Source: Lepidonotus clava (taxonomy: Eukaryota; Annelida; Polychaeta; Phyllodocida; Polynoidae). From it: a stretch of 64,000 nucleotides of DNA. The stretch is from assembly GCA_936440205.1 (NCBI GenBank), contig OW387140.1, forward strand, positions 25,851,659 to 25,915,658. Reading direction: 5' to 3'. Positions 37,602-46,197 of the stretch are shown one piece after another (positions within the stretch are counted from its first letter, which is position 1; each line of letters opens with the position of its first letter). The notes under the pieces are model-generated. The model saw only the letters and a list, made by a program, of their open reading frames with translations, did no database searches and was not told where the DNA came from. The position numbers and the translations under genes are program-made.

Positions 37602-40200
37602 AATCCATTTTGACTCAATGCAGAGGGGTAGGCTTTGTCAATACGACCGGGGAGGCACTAACACTGTACAGTTATTGCGCATTCATATCACCCGGCCGCC
37701 ACTCTGCAATAAGGGAGAGAGGAAAAAGTGAAACAACATTTGAGTTGGTAGAGAAAAAAGACCAAATTTGTCCTTCTTTATTTCCAATTCCACACAATAC
37801 CAACTATTCCTCCATTGGCAACATTACAGTCTCTGCTGTATACGTGTATGAATGCAGCTTTACAATTCGATCGTTTAATCATCTAAACATGTGTACACAC
37901 GCTGTTCAACACAAGATCAATATTACTGATTCCCTCATCATATGTATACATTGTTTATATTCTTTTAAACGTAGACCGTTATTCCTTTGACCTCGGGATG
38001 TTTATCTTTGTCTTTAGCGAGATATTATTTTGCCCCTTCGTTGACACGTATCTGGAGGCGGTATTTAGGATTACCGCCTAAGCTAATGTAGTGTTGAAAG
38101 CAAAAACACCCCCCACACCCAAACCCTACCCTGCCTGCCCTAGTCGGCCTTATGGCCCAGTAATGACATTTGATTTTAGCTGCAAAAAGAGCACTGGATG
38201 ATTTAAGTCATTAGGGATCGGTTCTCTGGTGCCAGGCCACCTCCCCCACCATTATAAGGGGAAAATTCCTTTTTCTCCTGTGACACATTTAGAATTATAT
38301 AGGCCAATCCTGTGAGTGGTCATGTCCTAAAGTTTGTGTGTCATGATTAGAATAAGTTATAGGAAACTGAATTTGTTATTTTTCACTGTATTCATATGAG
38401 ACGGTTTGCATGGATAACATTAGCTTCCTTGGTCGCTGACAATTCCATGAACAAACCAGTGCTTAAATATATATTGCCAATATATAGTTTACCTAATCTT
38501 ATTTACCATGGATGTGTTTGCTCAAGCAAATAAGGGGCCAACATATTGAGGAAAGAGAATGTTAAGCAAAGACTCCCTGGGCTGATCTCACGAGTGCTGG
38601 TAGTAGGAGAGAACAAAGACACACTTAATGAATCACCTGTGTTCCCCACTCCCACCTCCCCGCACCCAGCGCCTACCCCCTGCAGCCAGGTGTTAACAAC
38701 CTGGGTCGCACTCTGCTCCAGCAATCACCTGAACAAACCCGCCAGGGCCTTTTTGTTCCACGGGGCCCTACTAAAAACCGGCGATAATTGATCATTTTTA
38801 TGGGATGCGTGATTCCTTTTTATTGTATTTTGTTTTGGGCCACTGAACGGGCCAGTAAAAGGGGCACCCAACGATGGCTTCAAAGTCGCCAGTCTCTGCA
38901 CCCGAAAGGATCAAGAGCAGTCAGGAGATGAAAGCTACGGAGAGACACCATGCAAAAGCATCTGCTAGTTGTCGTTATATGTTATAAATTGTCTTTGAGA
39001 GATACATGTTCCTTCTTTATATGGCAATGTCAGTCCATAAAGAAGGCCATAAAGACGCTGTTTGACGACTTGTCTGTCTTAAAGGATCTCAGTGGGAAAT
39101 AGCAACGAAAGAACAGGTGTTTTCAAATCTCCCGTTTTCAGCTTATTTCTCCGTGTAGTTCTTTATTGACGATAAGTATAATGCGGTTGTGAAACCCAGC
39201 TCTGGCAGATTCCCATTATCACACGGCGACACGGCCTCTTCCCGACACATAATGTGCGGCATTATAAGCAGTATGAATATGTATACCGTATGGCCCCGGG
39301 CCATGGCGCACTTCCGGCGACAATCTCATTTCTCATTGGTTGATGGCCTCAAGTCAACAATTTCCGGTGTATCATCCACTCTTTTATGGCAGCATTCTTT
39401 TCATTTTCAATAGTCCACAGTCTTTAACTAACTGCATTTTATTTATATCCCACATCCAATTTGGGATGTTTTGATATTTCCGAAAACCAAAAGACATATC
39501 AGATGGTATGCTCTATGAAACCATGCTAAATGATACCTTGATGCTACCTGAGTTCTGCTACTGGCCGCCAGGTGCCAGCACCTGGTACTGACATGGTGAG
39601 TGAGTGGCCCGGTGTGGGTGTCCGACCGGTGGTGGCGGCAAAACGGGCCGTGTCCGGGGGATAACGTCAGCTTCAATCGGCTTTAATTCACACACAGAGA
39701 CACGCGACAGGCCCCATTGTACTCAATGGAACCCAGCTTCGGCTTGGACAATGTGGTCTCGAAACCGTTTGCAATATTTCACGTTTTTCTTCTTTTTTTT
39801 CAGAAATATTGATCCCATCTCATTTGTCGAAAACAGAATAGCAAATAAACTTGAAACCTGCATAGTCTCAAGCTAGTGGAAACAGAAGATCGTTTCACAA
39901 TAGAGTTTGTTTGTTATATTACAATGCTACACAAATCCATGTTTACACATGCAATCCATGTAACAACTTGACATCGAAGCAATAATATTATATATACCTG
40001 TCTGCATTGAGAAATATCTTTGAATAACATTTCACAAACCAAGTCTTTAGAACGACCCCACTTGTAGCTTGGGGGTATTGTCATAATCAGCAGATGAAAG
40101 TGGCATTGAACCGCTGTTATCAATCTGTGTAGATTATCCACCCAAATCTGCCGTGGGGATGACCTCAAAAAGCCCCTACCCTCCTACCCTGAGGGCATAT

Positions 40201-40443
40201 TAGGGGGAGGTCGGGTGGGCGGTCGCGGTGGGTGGGTGTTTAATGAGAGGACAGATTGCCTTTATATGGGAGCTAATGATGGTCTGATCAGCAGTCTTCT
40301 GCCCATCATAGTTGGAGCTGCATCTGACCTGTGTCCTACTCAAAGGGCAGCAGGGGGTGTGGGGGAGTGACCTCTACCCCCACCCTCCCCTGCTACCCCT
40401 CAGGCCCTTAAGTAAGGGGTGGGGGAGGGGGTGGCGGGAGGGG
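40201..40443 (+). other. G-rich tracts with quadruplex potential
   Basis: 40203-40238 and 40416-40443 each carry several G-runs on the + strand. The DNA between the second tract and 40490 is C-rich, so both strands can form such structures. Confidence 0.5.
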
Positions 40444-41047
40444 TCACCCTTCTCACCCCACCCCCTCCTAGCCTCACAGGCCCCCTTTGAGCTCCGGGCG
40501 TGCCGCTCACCTTGGTCCCTTCAGTAACCAGCTGGTTTGACCCTCTTCACAGGTGTCAATGTCCGCCAGGTCTCTTGACTCACGACGTCAAGTCACTCTC
40601 TTTTTGTGTATAATTAAATATAGGTAAAAAGAGTCTGTTTTTGTTATAATAGCAACCAGCAAGTGTCGCTGTGTTATTAGCGATAAAAACAGAATGGAAT
40701 TGTAAGTAGTATATGCAAAGTGATCGATAACGATAATGCTTTTCGTATTGCACCAATTTCAAAAAGGTATAAGAATGAATTTATTTCAACAATATATTGC
40801 CAACTAAACAAACATATCGTTGCAAATGCAGTAGAATAATAGGATGGCCCAAATTTAGTTTTCGAATAACCTGATTGAGAAAAGTTTCGAATAACTTCAT
40901 TGAGAAAAGAAAAATCATCAAGGTGACCCATGTTTTCAGTTTCTTTACATTTCATAGTTGTAGAACCGTTTAAATCTAGCCAAGCTTATCTCTTTGAACG
41001 ACCCAACCTGTCCGTTCTTTTTAACCTGTTCAAACTGTAACCTCACT

Positions 41048-41186
41048 CATTAACTGAATAAGAGACTCAGGCATGTGGAATCAATAAAAGTTTACTACAA
41101 TAAGACATGTTAAAATTGATGATGGTAATAAATAAGATATAATAAAATTGTATGTATAAGATTTGTAGTATTTGTACAAAGTAGAG
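41048..41186 (-). repeat. Retrotransposon B2 repeat (3' end)
   Basis: The 139-bp terminal copy of B. A 48-bp segment (41187-41234) that occurs nowhere else in the element separates it from A2. Its outer end is the CATTA core (41048-41052) next to host DNA. Confidence 0.9.
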
Positions 41187-41234
41187 AGCCCTCAAAGTTT
41201 ATACATATAGTTTTAAAGGGCGTAGGTGGGCGGG

Positions 41235-41511
41235 TAACTTGATGAGCGGCAGAGAGAAGTAGAGGAGGATCCAGTGGTCAGCAAGTGGTTTTATAGGCAG
41301 CTGCAGGGGAGTTGGAAGGCGGCCGGTGATTGGCTGACCGCGGTGCCCTGATGCCCTGTTATGAAGGAGGTGATTGGCTGACCGGCCGCATGTTGGTATG
41401 GTCCAGGCTGTCCCATTGTAGGCAGTGAGGGGGTAGCAGGTGGACCGGATAACCTGGATCTCTTGCAGCAATGACCAGAGATGTAAGGGGGCTCCCATCT
41501 CGTCCACATTA
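41235..41511 (-). repeat. Retrotransposon A2 repeat (internal copy of A1)
   Basis: A 277-bp copy of the 5' A1 repeat, with the same CCAAT-CCAAT-TATA arrangement. It could template the 5' end lost from the RNA, and it may also act as an outward promoter toward lower coordinates. Confidence 0.9.
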
Positions 41512-41645
41512 ACTGAATAAGAGACTCAGGCATGTGGAATCAATAAAAGTTTACTACAATAAGACATGTTAAAATTGATGATGGTAATAAATAAGATATA
41601 ATAAAATTGTATGTATAAGATTTGTAGTATTTGTACAAAGTAGAG
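41507..41645 (-). repeat. Retrotransposon B1 repeat (internal)
   Basis: A 139-bp AT-rich sequence identical by eye to B2 (41048-41186). It follows the ORF3 stop after a short gap and overlaps A2 by the 5-bp core (41507-41511). Confidence 0.9.
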
Positions 41646-41659
41646 GCCAAGACACTAGA

Positions 41660-42634
41660 TTAATTAATAGCTTTAAGAGCTGAGACAACAGTGGAGGCAT
41701 GAGGGCGATGGGGGATATAAGCATCCACCGCCGAAGAGCGCCAGCCGCCCTGTCGCATGACGTCTTTCATGGAGGCGCCCCCGTCGTAGTAGGCGTAGGA
41801 GGCGCCGCCTTTCCGTAGGGAGTGGAGCGAGAGGCGCGCTGGGTCCAAGCCAGACAGCACCACCGCCCGGCGCCACTCTCGGGAGATGAAGGTAGTGGGG
41901 ATGTGGTTGCCCTTCGGGGTGAAGACGAGCAGGGGGTCGTCCGGTTGTAGACTGGGAGCCTGCCTGACGTACCTGACGAATGCCCGTACCGGGCACATTT
42001 TCCGGGCAGGGATGGCCGGAGCAACCACGTGAGTAACGTCCTTCGTGGTCTGTTGAGTCTTAGACCACTTAACCTTAATTGTGAGGGCCTGCGGCGTATA
42101 TTGCACGTCGCCCCTCGTAAGTTGTCGCGTCGGGTCAAATGTCGGGCTGGTCTTTGCAGCAATGTTGGATTGCCTGAGAAACGAAGAAAACATGAGAAGT
42201 ACGGCAAAGACCAGAGCTGGGCCTTGAGGCCTATTGGACAAGGTATCAACAATCTTGGCAAGCTCCGGCAGTGTAACCGGGTCTCTTGGGGCTGGAACAT
42301 ATCTGACTTGCAGGGATACTGCACGGAGCGCCATGGATACCTGTGGAGCAGTCCAAGGGAGAGTGTCAATCTGGGCCAAACGAAAGTAAGTTTTAATATG
42401 GGAGATATAATTGGCAATAGACCTTGGGCTGGTGAGAAAGAAAGTCAGGTATTCAATAAATGCACATATATGTGGCGTGGTAGGTTTGTCATACTGATAT
42501 CCGAAGGCCGCCGAGAAGGCGACATACGATTTAACAGCAACATCCCTGTTCCTTGTAGTGCCTGGTCTATAGGCTGCCTGCTGTCGACGCTCGGCCCTGC
42601 GCAGCAGTGCGTTGAGGGTTGGGTCTGAAATCAA
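41660..42634 (-). CDS. Retrotransposon ORF3, tyrosine recombinase
   Basis: A 324-residue frame encoding the integration enzyme, which replaces the DDE integrase of LTR elements. The N-terminal 110 residues resemble the core-binding helical domain. The catalytic domain shows Arg in FLRQSN (residue 154), HSLRKGG (His271, Arg274), a GGW at about 296-298 and the tyrosine nucleophile in VDAYI (residue 306). These tyrosine recombinases cut and rejoin DNA at short identical cores, matching the TAATG word at the element ends. The frame opens at the ORF2 stop. The family often has abutting or overlapping frames, and how ORF3 is translated cannot be read from the sequence. Confidence 0.9.
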   Translation of the reverse strand: MISDPTLNALLRRAERRQQAAYRPGTTRNRDVAVKSYVAFSAAFGYQYDKPTTPHICAFIEYLTFFLTSPRSIANYISHIKTYFRLAQIDTLPWTAPQVSMALRAVSLQVRYVPAPRDPVTLPELAKIVDTLSNRPQGPALVFAVLLMFSSFLRQSNIAAKTSPTFDPTRQLTRGDVQYTPQALTIKVKWSKTQQTTKDVTHVVAPAIPARKMCPVRAFVRYVRQAPSLQPDDPLLVFTPKGNHIPTTFISREWRRAVVLSGLDPARLSLHSLRKGGASYAYYDGGASMKDVMRQGGWRSSAVDAYIPHRPHASTVVSALKAIN

Positions 42635-44877
42635 GCAAACTGGGTTACCGACATGCTAGATCGAGCAACATGTACACGTTCAAGTTTATACAGTTCAACC
42701 AATTGCATTGCTTCTTCATTATGTTTATCAGAGCATGGGGCTCGGCTTAGGGCATCTGCCAAGTGCATGTCCTTGCCGGGGACGTGCTGGTATATTGCGT
42801 CCGCCCACTCCTCGGCTGTGACAAACCACGCAGCCCTAGCGCACGCCGCCATTACACTGTCTCTAGGGCGGCCGGCGGAGAAAACCTCCACTGCCGCTAT
42901 GTTGTCACACCTTACAACCGCCACCTTATCCTTCGTGTTGGCGCTTGAGAACACTCTAAGGGCTATTACACAGTTGAGGGCCTCAAGTTGAGATATATGC
43001 ATGGATCGGGCTATATCAGGGGGCCAGCGGATGGAGTAGTACTGGTGGCCATCGGTCGCACCGGCAGCCTGCAGGCAGGCATCTGCCTGGATGATGCGCT
43101 GAGAGGCCTGGTTCGGTATATAAGACCTGCCGTTGTAACTCGGGAGGAATCTGCAGAACCAAGCCAAGTCTGATTTCATGCCGGCGTCAACAGGTACTGG
43201 AGCCGCGTCCGCCCGGGAGATTGCCCTGAGTAGATTACACATGAACAACCTCGCGGGGGCCACAGCCTTTCCCAGATGATTTATCCTGCCGGCCAAGGAC
43301 TGGAGGTCGGTTTTGGTGAGCTTGTCAGCCCTACGTGCCGCGCGAATGACGGCCAGGATCTCATTTAGTTTGTCTTCTGGTATGTGTACGGTGGAATTTG
43401 GGACATTTATGACTATTCCTAGCCATGTTGTTTCAGGGGCAGGTCGCTGGACCTTGTTCTGTGCCAATGGCAGTCCAAGATCCTTGAGGAATGCCATGAC
43501 AGTGTTGAACCCGCACTCCGCCCTATCCTCCCCCACCGATATCACCACCAGGTCATCGAGGTACATGAATGATAGAATCATCCTAGCATCGAGAGCCCGC
43601 ACTATAAATTGAGCTATCTTCTGCATAACAAATGAGGAATTTCTTGCACCGAATGGAAGTGCCTTATCAAAATATGCACTACCATCATGGACTATGCCCA
43701 GCAAGGGCCAGTCCAGCGGGCAGGTTTGAAAGTTCCTGTAAGCCCTTTTTACGTCGACGACTCCAACCAATGCATCGGACCCCAGTTCCACTATCACGCG
43801 GGTTAGGTCCGTCACAGTAGGGAGCCTGTGCTGAGCGGGCGCCCCCATATAGTAGTGTGATTGGACATAAGCATTAACCCCTTGACCTTCCGGGAATGTC
43901 AGGTCAACTATGACTCTTCTTTCCTCAGACCCAGATTTTGGTCGTGTCATTAAAGGGGAAACATTGAACACATCAAACGGGGGTTCATCAAATGGTCCGG
44001 CGATTGCGGCATGTGTGAACTCAGTATGAATGTACTCACTTATGGCCCGCGGGTGCCGAGTGGCCGATGCATGGTTATCGATGTCCGGCCTGTGGAGAGG
44101 AGGGCCCGCGTAGTTCAACGGGAAGCCATAGTGCAGCCCATCCAGAACCATCCCATCATCCGGATGTCCCGTTGCAGCATTTATCCATGCCCTCCTGTTA
44201 AGAGCAGATGGGAGAACTGCAACTTTAGACACAACATTTGGAACGCCCGATCGTCTCACCTTACTATATATGTCTGCCAGTGGGGGTGGGCAGGCACGTG
44301 TGGGGACGGGCCACTGTGGCATGCGGGTTCCGACGAGGGGCTGTGTGTACCATGGTGAGTGGTGAGGGGGGGCGGCGGGGGAACATTCAGCCTCGGGCGT
44401 GTTTCCGTCGCTGTCCTCATCAGGTCTAACTTCCTCCAGGCAGGGGTACTGTATTCTGGAGAGAAAGTCAGGAATTTCACAAAGCACATTTTTGTCGTTA
44501 CCTGTTGATTGATCCTCAGCAGAGGCATCGCTTGGCTGCGACAGCATGTTACTTGCGTCGTGTTGACCGCCTGCTCGTCCCAGGCCCCGACCGGCTAGGC
44601 ACTCATTGAGCGCAACGGGCCGGCCCGCGCTGGTTGATTGGTACTTGTGAGGGCTATTATCGCTGGACAGGTCGTCACACTTGACCAACTGACCCACTCC
44701 ATTCGGGGGGGCAGTGAGGACGTCCTGGCCTTCAACAGCGGGGGTAGGGGGGCTGGCACACACAGCCCACCGGGTTCCCTCAGCACCTGCAGTCTCAAAA
44801 CACTTTACATGATTACAGTCAACATCGGTATCGTTCATATGAAGGCCTCGACCTGAGTCACTACGGGAGGCCAACAT
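42631..44877 (-). CDS. Retrotransposon ORF2, reverse transcriptase-RNase H
   Basis: A 748-residue frame encoding the copying enzyme. Residues 1-250 are a low-complexity linker. The reverse transcriptase follows, with a VDVKRAY-type first catalytic block, an LPFG block and the YLDD catalytic box at residues 439-442. An RNase H domain follows at about 590-715, with the acidic series seen as QADAC, LEAL, RCDN and LADALSR. The LPFGARNSSF and WLG motifs place it with DIRS/Ngaro rather than Gypsy reverse transcriptases. No aspartic protease and no methyltransferase domain are seen, as usual for Ngaro. It begins two bases after ORF1 ends, and its stop meets the opening of ORF3. Confidence 0.9.
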   Translation of the reverse strand: MLASRSDSGRGLHMNDTDVDCNHVKCFETAGAEGTRWAVCASPPTPAVEGQDVLTAPPNGVGQLVKCDDLSSDNSPHKYQSTSAGRPVALNECLAGRGLGRAGGQHDASNMLSQPSDASAEDQSTGNDKNVLCEIPDFLSRIQYPCLEEVRPDEDSDGNTPEAECSPAAPPHHSPWYTQPLVGTRMPQWPVPTRACPPPLADIYSKVRRSGVPNVVSKVAVLPSALNRRAWINAATGHPDDGMVLDGLHYGFPLNYAGPPLHRPDIDNHASATRHPRAISEYIHTEFTHAAIAGPFDEPPFDVFNVSPLMTRPKSGSEERRVIVDLTFPEGQGVNAYVQSHYYMGAPAQHRLPTVTDLTRVIVELGSDALVGVVDVKRAYRNFQTCPLDWPLLGIVHDGSAYFDKALPFGARNSSFVMQKIAQFIVRALDARMILSFMYLDDLVVISVGEDRAECGFNTVMAFLKDLGLPLAQNKVQRPAPETTWLGIVINVPNSTVHIPEDKLNEILAVIRAARRADKLTKTDLQSLAGRINHLGKAVAPARLFMCNLLRAISRADAAPVPVDAGMKSDLAWFCRFLPSYNGRSYIPNQASQRIIQADACLQAAGATDGHQYYSIRWPPDIARSMHISQLEALNCVIALRVFSSANTKDKVAVVRCDNIAAVEVFSAGRPRDSVMAACARAAWFVTAEEWADAIYQHVPGKDMHLADALSRAPCSDKHNEEAMQLVELYKLERVHVARSSMSVTQFA

Positions 44878-44879
44878 TA

Positions 44880-45863
44880 TTAGTTTTTTGCGTGGTCATC
44901 TTTCTTCTGAGCTTTACCATTCTGGTAATTGTCCCTTCTATTGATACGGTTTCGCTTTCCACACGTCTTGGCAGAGTGTGTTCCCTCCTTATAACCCGCG
45001 CCGTACCAACATAGTGCACACCTGTGCCTAAACTTCATGCCGGCGTGCACGTGGGCGTCGGAGCTGTCACATGCCGAGTCGTTATAAGCATGGCAAGGGG
45101 CCTCTTGGACAACCGCCGGAGTAGCGTTTCCCCTTACTGAGAACCTTAGCCTTTCCCGTTGAATTATGTCAATGTCCGCCCACGTGGCCTCCTCCCTTTC
45201 AACCTTATCAATTATCTCCACGGACCACTCCCTAACCCCCTCCCACGGGTATATAACTGCGTCCTCTGCTACCTCTGCAACATGTCCCATTATGCGTTCA
45301 GTATCCTGACCTTTGGCCTTGGCCATTTTAATTAGGCCGGACAAATGTTCTGCTACATTGAGTTCATCGTTGCTTTTCCTATCTTTAAGGGAGAGGACCG
45401 TTCTTCGTGGGAGGAAGAAATAGGGACGTGGGTTGTCAGCCCGTTTTTTAGTTACAGGGTCAACAAATTTTCGTTTACCTTTAGAGGAGCCCATTGTGGA
45501 CGAAGTGCGACTCAGGGCTGAGTCGACTGTCTCCGCGACCGACTGGTCCCGCATGAGGTGTGAGGTAGTTGGGAGAGTCTCAATGGTATCGTCCACCGAG
45601 AGGTGTCTGCGTGTCGACTGGCGCCGGGGCTTGGGTGTTGACACACGTGGCGGCGAGGGCTGAGCCGGGGCGTCGTCCTTCTCCTGCCTAGTAGACTTAG
45701 CAATAAATTGTTCAAACAGCGTCTCCATATGCGTTTTAAGTCTACTTTCTAGTGCCTTTATCTCATTCCCTACTTCGTCTGTCTCGCTCTCATTACCATT
45801 CTCTATAGTTCTATTCTGCGGCATGGAGTGTATCTCCGCCGTAGTGACAACTGTGTGAGACAT
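44880..45863 (-). CDS. Retrotransposon ORF1, gag-like protein
   Basis: A 327-residue frame, the first in the element. The N-terminal half is polar, serine/proline- and charge-rich, with a helical acidic segment at about residues 27-55. The middle is basic. Near the C-terminus lies a zinc-knuckle-like C-x2-C-x10-H-x4-C (about residues 282-301) followed by an Arg/Lys-rich tail suited to nucleic-acid binding. This position and motif fit the nucleocapsid-like ORF1 of DIRS/Ngaro elements, although gag sequences diverge too fast for recognition by sequence alone. Its ATG is 57 bp inside the A1 repeat edge. Its stop lies two bases before the ORF2 ATG, so the frames are back to back on one transcript. 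Confidence 0.75.
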   Translation of the reverse strand: MSHTVVTTAEIHSMPQNRTIENGNESETDEVGNEIKALESRLKTHMETLFEQFIAKSTRQEKDDAPAQPSPPRVSTPKPRRQSTRRHLSVDDTIETLPTTSHLMRDQSVAETVDSALSRTSSTMGSSKGKRKFVDPVTKKRADNPRPYFFLPRRTVLSLKDRKSNDELNVAEHLSGLIKMAKAKGQDTERIMGHVAEVAEDAVIYPWEGVREWSVEIIDKVEREEATWADIDIIQRERLRFSVRGNATPAVVQEAPCHAYNDSACDSSDAHVHAGMKFRHRCALCWYGAGYKEGTHSAKTCGKRNRINRRDNYQNGKAQKKDDHAKN

Positions 45864-45920
45864 GATAAAGTTTTACAGTACCGTGAACACGTGGTGACCA
45901 GCGTAAGCCTGGCGCGGACC

Positions 45921-46197
45921 TAACTTGATGAGCGGCAGAGAGAAGTAGAGGAGGATCCAGTGGTCAGCAAGTGGTTTTATAGGCAGCTGCAGGGGAGTTG
46001 GAAGGCGGCCGGTGATTGGCTGACCGCGGTGCCCTGATGCCCTGTTATGAAGGAGGTGATTGGCTGACCGGCCGCATGTTGGTATGGTCCAGGCTGTCCC
46101 ATTGTAGGCAGTGAGGGGGTAGCAGGTGGACCGGATAACCTGGATCTCTTGCAGCAATGACCAGAGATGTAAGGGGGCTCCCATCTCGTCCACATTA
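45921..46197 (-). repeat. Retrotransposon A1 repeat (5' end)
   Basis: A 277-bp sequence identical by eye to A2 (41235-41511). It forms the 5' end of the element, carries CCAAT and TATA motifs, and its outer end carries the core word TAATG (- strand). Confidence 0.9.
45975..46063 (-). promoter_or_regulatory. Predicted Pol II promoter in the A1 repeat
   Basis: On the - strand, two CCAAT boxes within the same word CAGCCAATCACC (cores at 46059-46063 and 46015-46019, 44 bp apart) precede TATAAAA (45975-45981). A start about 30 nt downstream would give a leader of about 85 nt before the ORF1 ATG. It would also leave most of A1 out of the RNA, a loss the internal A2 copy could make good during reverse transcription. 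The same motifs recur in A2 (41289-41377), where they point out of the element. Confidence 0.6.

Larger units (their letters stand above)
35192..41047. other. Noncoding stretch up to the retrotransposon
   Basis: No exon was recognised. It contains G-rich tracts (36956-37041 and 40201-40443), C-rich tracts (about 37180-37560), a canonical X-box (37588-37601) and a bipartite CAGGTG/CACCTG E-box palindrome (39568-39585). Small frames in the C-rich parts are proline/leucine-rich and not convincing. Confidence 0.5.
41048..46197 (-). mobile_element. Ngaro-type tyrosine-recombinase retrotransposon, whole-looking
   Basis: The 5150-bp element, read on the - strand, has the order A1 - ORF1 (gag-like) - ORF2 (RT/RNase H) - ORF3 (tyrosine recombinase) - B1 - A2 - B2. 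These split direct repeats, a tyrosine recombinase instead of a DDE integrase, and the absence of a methyltransferase domain after RNase H are the marks of Ngaro among DIRS-like retrotransposons. A1 and A2 (277 bp) and B1 and B2 (139 bp) are identical by eye and all three frames are open, so it looks whole and very young. CATTA (+ strand) lies at both outer ends and at the B1/A2 junction, with no longer target duplication, as expected for recombinase integration. PAT elements share the repeat layout but carry the methyltransferase domain. Confidence 0.9.

Noticed and set aside
37085-37731. Overlapping + strand frames of 104 and 110 codons
   Set aside because: They are proline/leucine-rich products of C/T-rich DNA with no domain and no convincing splice context.
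42029-42628. 199-codon frame on the + strand
   Set aside because: It is antisense to the retrotransposon recombinase frame and explained by that gene's codon structure.
41048-46197. LTR retrotransposon reading of the element
   Set aside because: The repeats are split as A1...B1-A2-B2 rather than a single terminal pair, and integration is by a tyrosine recombinase, not a DDE integrase.
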